Shown here piece after piece: positions 42,190 to 49,339 of a stretch of DNA of 49,339 nucleotides. Source of the DNA: UBA10427 sp003500135 (lineage in GTDB: Bacteria > Bacteroidota > Bacteroidia > Cytophagales > Cyclobacteriaceae); the NCBI GenBank assembly GCA_963966275.1, contig CAWZYQ010000008.1, forward strand, positions 1 to 49,339, read 5' to 3'. Numbering within the stretch: the first letter of the stretch is position 1; each line of letters opens with the position of its first letter. Under the pieces are notes generated by a model. The model ran no database searches, had not been told where the DNA came from, and saw only the letters and a program-made list of their open reading frames with translations. The translations under genes were made by a program, and so were the position numbers.

Positions 42190-45100
42190 TTGGATCAGGA
42201 AAAGAAGTCGCAAGTTATAAAAAAGAGATTGATAAGAATAGTCGCAAGGTTTTTCTTCACGCTATTCCTGTTGTTCTTTTTGCTTGTGGGCATCATCAGT
42301 ATTCCATATGTTCAAACCAGGATTGTTAACCGCCTCACACAGGAACTCGAAAAAATCACCCAACATGAAATTGATATTGAATACGCCAACCTGAAATGGT
42401 TTGACGCCATCACACTGAAAGGAGTGCACATTCGGGATGATCAAGGTAAAGAAATGGTGTCAGTGGGTTGGCTTGACGTCGACTATTCACTTATTGATAT
42501 GTTCAACCCGAACACCATATTTCTGGACCGTGTTGACCTGGTGAGAGCAAAAGTACATATGATCGACAATGCGCCTGACAGCACATTTAATTTCAGTCAC
42601 TTTATTAAAAGTATTAGCGAGGCCTATTCCAGTGACAAACCCAGGCATAAGAAAAAGGATTTTATCATTCGGAAAGTAAGCCTACTAGAGTCGGCCTTTA
42701 GCATGAACAACACATCTCGCGATTCACTTAATGACCGGTTTGACCCCAATCATTTTTCTATACAGAATATTGATGCCGAACTGGAAAACTTTACCTTGGC
42801 CCATGGCATCGTTCGTTTTACTGCTAACCAACTCAGCGGCATTGATACGCTTAATGATCTGAAACTTGAAAAGCTACAGACCACATATGAGTACACCCCC
42901 AAATCGATGACTTTTAGCAACCTGGACTTAATAGCCGGTACCTCAGCCCTGGAAGGATCGCTGATTTTCACCTACAATGACCAGAGAGATCTACGTGATT
43001 TCATAAAACTCGTTAATATAGAGGCCAATGTTAAAAAGTCATTGATCAACACCACAGATTTGGCAAAATTCGCCCCGAATTTAAAATTTCGTGACAAATA
43101 TTTCAGGCTGAAAGGATACGTTGATGGAGCTATAAGCAGATTTGAAACGAAAAACCTGATCTTTGAATTTGGCGCTTCCAGTTGGATTGAAGGAAATATT
43201 TCGATGTACGGACTACCCAACATTCAGGAAACATTTATCGATGCCCGGCTGGAAAAAGCACGGGTAAATATGTATGACCTGGAAAGCATTGTAAGTGAAA
43301 AAACATTTTCACAAATAGATAAGTTCGGTATCGCTACTTTCAAAGGTAACTTTACAGGTTTCATTACAGACTTTGTAAGTAATGCATCTTTCAGTACCGA
43401 AATCGGAAGTTTTGTCACAGACATCAACCTGAAATTCAACCCCGATAACCAGGATGCCTCCACATACTCCGGATCGCTACGCACCATGGGCTTTGACCTG
43501 GGCACTTTTTTGGGAGATACCGCTTCGGTACAAAAAGTAGACATGAGCGGGAAATTAAGTGGCAGAGGCTTCTCTGTTGAAAAAGCTGAGGTAAACCTGG
43601 AAGCCAGCATTGACAAACTTGGCATTAAGCACTATATCTATCAGAACATAAGAACAAATGCCAAACTGGCCAAGGAGCTCTTTGAAGGCATTTTGACCAT
43701 AGAAGACCCTAATCTGAAGTTTACCGGTAGCGCCGAAATTGACCTTCGTGAGGATATCGACATAATCAGAATAAACGCCCGGCTGGACACCGCTATGCTG
43801 CAGGAGCTCAACCTCACGCCCGATTATGCCTTTTTGAGCTCTAATCTTGATGTAAATCTTGAAGGGCTGCAAATAGATAAAATATTTGGAAAAGCGATAT
43901 TGACCAATACTCATATTGAGCACAAAGAAAAAAAATACGACCTGGATAGCGTTGAGATGATATCGGTTAAGGACACGCTCTCAAGAAGCCTGATGGTCAA
44001 CTCCTCGCTTATGGATATGAAGCTGATCGGCGACTTCCAACTTTCACGTTTTGCCAAAGATATTATAACCCTTGCCAGGGAGTACAAGCTCAATATTGAA
44101 AACAACCCCGAAAAGCTTGAGGAATACTACCGCAATAAGGTGATCGACAAGTACGATTTTTATTACATGGATTTATATGCAGATGTAAAGGATATTAACC
44201 CCGTACTTGATCTTTTATACATGGACTACCGAATTTCACCGGAAACGGAAATCAATGGAAGTTTTACTGGCGGGTACACTTCTATTATTGAATTAAACAG
44301 TGAACCGGAGTACCTCACCATCAAAGACTACCAACTCGTGGGCAATTCCATTTCTTTTAGCACCTCCATTCTTGCCGATACGGCGCATATAGATGCCAAT
44401 GCCACTTTGAGTACTGATCAGCAGTTCAATCGGACCAACCAACAATTCGAAAACATATTGCTTGAAGTAAACTGGCACGAGAAACTATTACAGTTTCTGG
44501 TTTCAGCAGACAAGTTCCAGTCTGAAAACTATATGCGCCTGACCGGTTCACTTACACTAAAAGAGATGGAATCTATACTAAAAGTCAACACCTCTGAATT
44601 CAAAGTATTTGACAAAATATGGCGTATCTCAGAAGATAATATGGTGACGATACGAGAAAAATATTTCGATATACAAAACCTCATCCTTTATCATGAAGAT
44701 CAATCTGTTTCGGTAAATGGCATAATTTCCGACGACCCTGACGACAATCTGTTTTGCGCCATTAAAAATTTCGATATGGAAACACTGAATCCGATCATTA
44801 AAAAGTCTCTTGGGGGTAAAATGAATGGCTATGTAGATCTCATCGATATGTATAACAGTCAGGAAATTAACTCTGATTTAAATATTCGTGGCTTCACCTT
44901 AGATGACATTGATGTTGGCCAGGTAAAGTTGGAGGCTTTATATGATAACGATCAGAAAAGATTCAACCTGTACTTTGATGTTGAAAACAACAACAAGAAT
45001 GTAGTAAAAGTAAATGGATATGTACAACCCCAGCACAAAATACAACAACTTAATTTAAGGGCTCATTTTGACCATACAAGACTTAAGTTACTCGAACCAT

Positions 45101-46794
45101 TCATCGGTCAATTGTTTTCAGACCTGGAAGGAACCTATCTCGGTATTGTGGATATTTCAGGGCGTTTTGATAAACCAGGCTTCAATGGCGATGGAGAAGT
45201 GGAAAATGGTCAACTCGTGGTCAATTATCTCAACACGCGCTACGACATAAATGGCGATGTGAACTTCAATAATGATGAAATCATCTTTGACAATATGAGC
45301 CTTACCGACGCAAAAGGTAATGATGGCAGGATTTCAGGAAAAATAAGCCACAAGTTATTTAAGGATTACACGCTTGACCTAAAGGGTTCATTTAAGAATT
45401 TTCAATTGCTCAATCTATCTGCAAGGCAAAACGAATTGATTTATGGTGAAGCATATGCCACCGGAGACATGCAAATTGTAGGCGATATGGAAACCATCAA
45501 TTTTTATGCCTCCGCCAAAACTGAAAAAAACACCAAAATATTTATTCCATTGGGGGGAAGCAGCTCTGTCTCTCAAAAGGAATTTATCCAATTTGTTTCT
45601 ATTGACACTACACAGGAAAAGCAGGGTTCCCACCAACAGTTTTCTTTCCTGAGAAGAGAAGATACAAAACTCAACTTTTTATTCGATATCGAAGTAACCC
45701 CCGATGCATACAGCGAATTAATATTTGATATTACCTCAGGAGATATTATTCGCGGAAGAGGGAATGGCAAGCTTACTCTAGATTTCGACACCGAAGATAA
45801 GTTCAATATGTATGGTGATTTAAACATTCAGGAGGGAGGTTACAATTTCACAATGTACAATATAATCAATAAAGAATTTAATATTCTTCCAAATAGCCAT
45901 ATTACCTGGACTGGCGATCCATACGCTGCTGACCTCGACCTTAAAGCAATTTACAGACAACTGGTTTCGTTGAGCCCGATCCTCCAGATCAGTGAAGAAA
46001 GTAAAAGCTCCCCTGAAGCACAGCGTAAATACCCGAGCTACGTTGAAATGGACATTACCGGCGATCTTATGTCACCGGAAATTGACTTTGATATCGTCAT
46101 TGAAGAATATGCCAAAAACCAGATCATTGACGGGATTTCACTGGAGTCACATGTGCAGGCTTTTTACAGCAGGATACAATCAGATGAACAGGAAATGAAC
46201 CGCCAGGTATTTTCTTTAATAATCCTTCGTTCATTCCAACAGGAAAATGCCTTTAATGCTTCGGGAAGTGTTGGCAATAGCGTTAGTGAATTCGTATCCA
46301 ACCAGTTGAGTTATTGGGTCACTCAAATTGATGAGAACCTGGTTGTTGATGTTGATCTGGGCAACCTGGATGATGAGCAATTCAATACTTTTCAGCTTCG
46401 TTTGTCTTATTCATTTCTCGATGGCCGGCTAAGGGTCACACACGACAATAGCTACGCCGACCAGTCCAGACAGAACAATGTATCATCTTTGATTGGTGAC
46501 TGGTCAGTGGAATATATGCTTACTGAAGACGGCAAACTGCGGGCGAAGATTTATTCCAAATCCAATTTTAATCCAACCACAAACCCTACAGCCATTGAAG
46601 GCCGAAACAGAATTACCACCGGATTCAGCCTTATGCATACCCAAAGCTTCGATAAGTGGAAAGATCTTTTCGGAAAAGCCAGAAAAAAGGCCAGAGAGGA
46701 AGAAAAGCAAAAGCAAACCCCAGATGAAGAATTTCCCACAGGTGAAAAAGGGATCACAAGGGAACCGATACCGGAATTACCCGAAGACTTTTAA
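42190..46794 (+). CDS. tamB: TamB-like translocation and assembly module protein
   Basis: A 1534-residue protein with one N-terminal membrane anchor (about 11-38, F-F-F-T-L-F-L-L-F-F-L-L-V-G-I-I). A very long beta-helical periplasmic region with repeated G-x-x-x-G-x strands follows, then the conserved C-terminal TamB domain (about 1200-1510; D-I-E-V-T-P-D-A-Y-S-E-L and L-R-L-S-Y-S-F-L-D-G-R-L-R-V-T-H are the marks of the family). TamB proteins span the periplasm and are linked with outer-membrane barrel assembly or phospholipid transfer. The start is TTG; no nearby ATG keeps the anchor. TsaD is divergent by seven bp. The C-terminal 40 residues are charged and probably disordered. Confidence 0.9.
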   Translation: MDQEKKSQVIKKRLIRIVARFFFTLFLLFFLLVGIISIPYVQTRIVNRLTQELEKITQHEIDIEYANLKWFDAITLKGVHIRDDQGKEMVSVGWLDVDYSLIDMFNPNTIFLDRVDLVRAKVHMIDNAPDSTFNFSHFIKSISEAYSSDKPRHKKKDFIIRKVSLLESAFSMNNTSRDSLNDRFDPNHFSIQNIDAELENFTLAHGIVRFTANQLSGIDTLNDLKLEKLQTTYEYTPKSMTFSNLDLIAGTSALEGSLIFTYNDQRDLRDFIKLVNIEANVKKSLINTTDLAKFAPNLKFRDKYFRLKGYVDGAISRFETKNLIFEFGASSWIEGNISMYGLPNIQETFIDARLEKARVNMYDLESIVSEKTFSQIDKFGIATFKGNFTGFITDFVSNASFSTEIGSFVTDINLKFNPDNQDASTYSGSLRTMGFDLGTFLGDTASVQKVDMSGKLSGRGFSVEKAEVNLEASIDKLGIKHYIYQNIRTNAKLAKELFEGILTIEDPNLKFTGSAEIDLREDIDIIRINARLDTAMLQELNLTPDYAFLSSNLDVNLEGLQIDKIFGKAILTNTHIEHKEKKYDLDSVEMISVKDTLSRSLMVNSSLMDMKLIGDFQLSRFAKDIITLAREYKLNIENNPEKLEEYYRNKVIDKYDFYYMDLYADVKDINPVLDLLYMDYRISPETEINGSFTGGYTSIIELNSEPEYLTIKDYQLVGNSISFSTSILADTAHIDANATLSTDQQFNRTNQQFENILLEVNWHEKLLQFLVSADKFQSENYMRLTGSLTLKEMESILKVNTSEFKVFDKIWRISEDNMVTIREKYFDIQNLILYHEDQSVSVNGIISDDPDDNLFCAIKNFDMETLNPIIKKSLGGKMNGYVDLIDMYNSQEINSDLNIRGFTLDDIDVGQVKLEALYDNDQKRFNLYFDVENNNKNVVKVNGYVQPQHKIQQLNLRAHFDHTRLKLLEPFIGQLFSDLEGTYLGIVDISGRFDKPGFNGDGEVENGQLVVNYLNTRYDINGDVNFNNDEIIFDNMSLTDAKGNDGRISGKISHKLFKDYTLDLKGSFKNFQLLNLSARQNELIYGEAYATGDMQIVGDMETINFYASAKTEKNTKIFIPLGGSSSVSQKEFIQFVSIDTTQEKQGSHQQFSFLRREDTKLNFLFDIEVTPDAYSELIFDITSGDIIRGRGNGKLTLDFDTEDKFNMYGDLNIQEGGYNFTMYNIINKEFNILPNSHITWTGDPYAADLDLKAIYRQLVSLSPILQISEESKSSPEAQRKYPSYVEMDITGDLMSPEIDFDIVIEEYAKNQIIDGISLESHVQAFYSRIQSDEQEMNRQVFSLIILRSFQQENAFNASGSVGNSVSEFVSNQLSYWVTQIDENLVVDVDLGNLDDEQFNTFQLRLSYSFLDGRLRVTHDNSYADQSRQNNVSSLIGDWSVEYMLTEDGKLRAKIYSKSNFNPTTNPTAIEGRNRITTGFSLMHTQSFDKWKDLFGKARKKAREEEKQKQTPDEEFPTGEKGITREPIPELPEDF

Positions 46795-46799
46795 CCCTA

Positions 46800-46955
46800 A
46801 TTTTGCAATAGAAAATTTTCGGGTTTTAAACTAAATTTTCTATTGCAAAATGACGAAAACCGCCAATATAAGGCGGTTTTGTCAGGGTTAATCCCGACAA
46901 AACCGGGTTTTCGTCGGCCCATAGGGCAAATTCTGCTCTATTGCAGAATTTGGGC
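46800..46955. repeat. Cluster of four inverted repeats between tamB and the photolyase gene
   Basis: In 156 bp: TTTTGCAATAGAAAATTT (46801-46818) pairs perfectly with 46833-46850, an 18-bp arm; AAAACCGCC (46856-46864) with GGCGGTTTT (46872-46880); TTTTGTC-GGG (46877-46887) with CCC-GACAAAA (46893-46902); CAAATTCTGC (46927-46936) with GCAGAATTTG (46943-46952). An outer arm GACGAAAACC (46852-46861) pairs with GGTTTTCGTC (46906-46915) around the two middle hairpins. The first and last hairpins share the word CTATTGCA. It is more than a terminator needs, and no T tract follows; a MITE or REP-like element, or a structured RNA, is possible. Confidence 0.7.
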
Positions 46956-47013
46956 TTAGTTAAAGGTTTACATTCCCCCAAAACAAATTCCCTTGCAATA
47001 CGCTTTTCAGTAT

Positions 47014-48321
47014 ATGGGAAATAAGATCAATATATTTTGGTTTAGAAGAGACCTTAGATTGCACGACAATGTAGGTTTATACTATGCCTTGCAACAAGAC
47101 CCGGCCGTACTTCCTCTGTTTATCTTCGACAAAAACATTCTAGATAAATTGTCTGACCCCGGCGATGCACGGGTAACATTTATTCAACGCCAGATTGAGT
47201 TTATGAATAAGGAGTTGAAAGAATTTGGCAGCGGAATAATGGCTTTACACGATACCCCTGAAAACGTTTTTAAAAAATTATTGAAGGATTATGATATTGA
47301 AGGGGTTTATACCAATCGGGATTATGAACCTTATGCCATAAAAAGAGATGCTGCAATAGAAAAAATTTTAATGGAGCATGAAATTCCAATGTATACTTTT
47401 AAAGATCAGGTGATCTTTGAAGGCACCGAGATCTTAACAGATCAAAAGCAGCCCTACAAAGTATTTACGCCTTATAAAAATAAATGGCTTGAACGATTTA
47501 ATTCCGGAAAGTATGATCCGGTTTCTTACCGCTTCAGCTCAAAAAAGCTCTATCAAAAAAAATGGAAAATCCCGACACTCAAGGAAATGAGCTTTAAGGA
47601 AAGCAATATCAAAATTCCTGACTCCGACATTGATAAAAGTGTGGTGAAAAAATATGACGAGACGCGTAACTTTCCGGCTAAGAAAAAGGGGACAACCAGG
47701 ATAGGCATTCATCTTCGGTTCGGCACCATCAGTATTCGCGAAACTGTAGCGCTGGCAGCCCAGGCTAACGATGCCTGGTTAAATGAGTTGATATGGCGTG
47801 AGTTTTATATGATGATCCTGTTCAATTTTCCAAAAGTAGTCGACCATGCCTTTAAGCCGGCTTATGACCGGATACCATGGCGCAACAGCGAGGAGGATTT
47901 TAAAAAATGGTGTGATGGAAAGACCGGGTTTCCCATTGTAGATGCCGGAATGCGCGAGCTCAACAATACGGGTTACATGCATAACAGAGTGAGAATGATT
48001 GTCGCCAGTTTTTTGACAAAGCATTTATTGATCGACTGGCGATGGGGAGAAGCATACTTTGCTGAAAAGTTATTGGATTATGAATTGTCATCAAATAACG
48101 GAGGCTGGCAGTGGGCGGCCGGCAGTGGCACAGATGCTCAACCCTACTTCAGGGTATTCAATCCATACAGCCAGGCCGATAAGTTTGACCCTGATAATCA
48201 ATACATTAAACAATGGGTGCCTGAATTTGGCACAAAAGATTACCCAAAACCAATTGTAGATCATAAATTTGCGCGACAAAGAGCTATTGACACCTATAAA
48301 GAAGCTTTGAATAAATCATGA
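47014..48321 (+). CDS. Deoxyribodipyrimidine photolyase (cryptochrome/photolyase family, class I-like)
   Basis: From ATG 47014 the product has 435 residues. The N-terminal alpha/beta domain (W-F-R-R-D-L-R-L-H-D-N near residues 8-18) would bind an antenna chromophore. The C-terminal FAD domain has L-I-W-R-E-F-Y-M, D-A-G-M-R-E-L-N-N-T-G-Y-M-H-N-R-V-R-M (about 310-330), W-R-W-G-E and L-S-S-N-N-G-G-W-Q-W-A-A-G-S-G-T-D-A-Q-P-Y-F-R-V-F-N-P, all standard for class I photolyases. It repairs UV-made cyclobutane dimers in light. ATG 47014 is preferred to the earlier TTG. The next gene overlaps its stop by four bases (ATGA). Confidence 0.93.
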   Translation: MGNKINIFWFRRDLRLHDNVGLYYALQQDPAVLPLFIFDKNILDKLSDPGDARVTFIQRQIEFMNKELKEFGSGIMALHDTPENVFKKLLKDYDIEGVYTNRDYEPYAIKRDAAIEKILMEHEIPMYTFKDQVIFEGTEILTDQKQPYKVFTPYKNKWLERFNSGKYDPVSYRFSSKKLYQKKWKIPTLKEMSFKESNIKIPDSDIDKSVVKKYDETRNFPAKKKGTTRIGIHLRFGTISIRETVALAAQANDAWLNELIWREFYMMILFNFPKVVDHAFKPAYDRIPWRNSEEDFKKWCDGKTGFPIVDAGMRELNNTGYMHNRVRMIVASFLTKHLLIDWRWGEAYFAEKLLDYELSSNNGGWQWAAGSGTDAQPYFRVFNPYSQADKFDPDNQYIKQWVPEFGTKDYPKPIVDHKFARQRAIDTYKEALNKS

Positions 48322-49277
48322 ACATTGGAGATCGCGTGAGGTTGCTGCACGGCAAAGAAGAAGGCAGGGTAATCAAAATCAATAAAAATGTAGTAGATGT
48401 TGAAATTGACGAGGGGTTTGTAATTCCAGTGTTGAAAAACGAACTCGTCCTTATTTCAAAAGAGGAGTCCGATTTTTTTGTTGACTCCAAAAAAGAGACC
48501 GGAACCAAGGCATCAACAACTACGGTATCAGCCAAATCAGACTTTCAGGAAGGTCTGTATCTGGCTTATATTCCATTTAATGATAAGGAATGTAAAATGT
48601 ACCTGGTCAATCACACGGCCTACGATGTACTGTTTGCTTTGTTCGAACAACAGGGTGATAATGCAAAAGGACTCGCTTCCGGCACCGTTTCTCATCACAG
48701 TGAAAAACTAATCGGCGCCCAAAACCTGCAACAGTTCAATGATTGGTCCGATTTAAATGCACAGGCGCTTTTTTACAAGGAAGCGTTTCACACCGGAAAA
48801 TCACCTGTGACGACTCTTGTGAAGTTTAAAGCCAGTACTTTCTTCCGGTCTAAACGTGTGGCGCCCTATGTCAATGAAGAAGGATATATTATCAGGGTCA
48901 ATTACGAGCATAAAAAAGTGAACCCTGCTGAATTAAAAGAAAAAATGTTTCAGGCCACGGAACCGGAACCCTTATATTCCCATCAAAGCAAAGGCCAAAA
49001 TATTGAGCTCGACCTGCACATGGAATCACTTTTCCCCGATGGTCACCACTTAAAAGAAAATGAAATAATGGGCTATCAATTAGGCGTATTTGAAAAAGCC
49101 CTTGACGAGGCGATGATCAAAAATGCCGATTCTATAAAAATTATCCATGGTATTGGAAATGGTAAATTAAGACATGAGATACATAAGCGCTTAAGCCAAT
49201 ATCAGGGCATAAAATTCTTCGAGGATAGTGACAAGGGAAAATTCGGGTATGGAGCTACTTTAGTACAAATCCGTTAA
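48318..49277 (+). CDS. DUF2027 protein with C-terminal Smr nuclease-type domain
   Basis: The 319-residue product starts with a small KOW-like segment (I-G-D-R-V-R-L-L-H-G-K-E-E-G-R-V-I-K-I, residues 3-21). A DUF2027 beta-rich region follows (about 80-210, Y-L-A-Y-I-P-F-N-D-K-E). The C-terminal part is a Smr (MutS2-related) domain with L-D-L-H-M-E-S-L (about 229-236) and I-I-H-G-I-G-N-G-K-L-R (about 274-284). Smr domains can bind or nick nucleic acids, and recent family work links them to mRNA cleavage at stalled ribosomes. This arrangement is characteristic of Bacteroidota. Its start overlaps the photolyase stop, so expression is coupled. Confidence 0.88.
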   Translation: MNIGDRVRLLHGKEEGRVIKINKNVVDVEIDEGFVIPVLKNELVLISKEESDFFVDSKKETGTKASTTTVSAKSDFQEGLYLAYIPFNDKECKMYLVNHTAYDVLFALFEQQGDNAKGLASGTVSHHSEKLIGAQNLQQFNDWSDLNAQALFYKEAFHTGKSPVTTLVKFKASTFFRSKRVAPYVNEEGYIIRVNYEHKKVNPAELKEKMFQATEPEPLYSHQSKGQNIELDLHMESLFPDGHHLKENEIMGYQLGVFEKALDEAMIKNADSIKIIHGIGNGKLRHEIHKRLSQYQGIKFFEDSDKGKFGYGATLVQIR

Positions 49278-49339
49278 TTAATTTGAATTTAATGCCGTTT
49301 AGTTAGTGGCATAAGTTATTGAAATTTAGTATCTTAGAC

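Overview
The window looks like chromosomal DNA of a member of the Bacteroidota, most likely a Cytophagales-type marine or soil heterotroph. The signs are a SusC-type EVVVVGYG motif, several TAnnTTTG promoter boxes, few Shine-Dalgarno sequences, and families typical of the phylum (DUF3127, DUF2027-Smr, an HU-like protein paired with a DUF4332-type protein). This is inferred from gene content; no rRNA or other marker gene is present. No tRNA, rRNA or CRISPR array was seen.

Layout. (1) 1-2200 is an accessory patch: two 24-bp repeats at the left edge that resemble the end of an insertion sequence, a nested inverted-repeat structure around 320-440, a DUF1801 gene, a VOC/glyoxalase-like gene, and a MazF/PemK toxin with its antitoxin. 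(2) 2720-7161 is a three-gene 2-oxoacid oxidoreductase operon. Its first gene fuses the gamma subunit, a GltD-type FAD/NAD(P)H module and a two-cluster ferredoxin. (3) 7399-7627 is an array of eleven near-palindromic A/T elements with an exact 22-bp period, directly upstream of an HU-like DNA-binding protein gene and a DUF4332-like gene; this is the most striking signal here. (4) 8973-14924 encodes a giant secreted alpha-2-macroglobulin-like protein with an intact CxEQ thioester motif and an internal SusC-like carboxypeptidase-regulatory plus plug segment. (5) 15117-19533 holds a membrane class III nucleotide cyclase, a second DUF1801 protein, a lactonase-like lipoprotein and a sugar porter. 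(6) 19696-23000 holds DUF3127 with an SSB-like acidic tail, a cyclophilin, a six-BON-domain periplasmic protein and a small orphan protein.

(7) 23124-27424 is an arginine operon on the minus strand, transcribed argB-argD-argC-argJ, from a promoter so close to argB that the mRNA may be leaderless. An AT-rich gap of about 730 bp follows, holding an unexplained minus-strand terminator. (8) 28167-31469 holds a small orphan gene, a MarR regulator, a NarL-type response regulator broken by one extra base in a G5 tract, a double-SIS sugar-phosphate protein and an outer-membrane barrel. (9) 31541-37137 is housekeeping on the minus strand: pdxA, yceD, rpmF, fabH, efp, accB, accC. (10) 37235-41170 runs on the plus strand: rsmA, mgtE, a 2-hydroxyacid dehydrogenase and a pentapeptide-repeat membrane protein. 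(11) 41172-49277 holds tsaD, divergent tamB, a 155-bp cluster of inverted repeats, a photolyase and a DUF2027-Smr protein.

The housekeeping blocks link translation and lipid synthesis (rpmF-yceD, fabH, efp, accBC) and supply arginine. Accessory interest is concentrated in 1-15000. Several listed starts are downstream ATG codons, preferred over longer TTG or GTG openings because they restore a signal peptide or reduce overlap.
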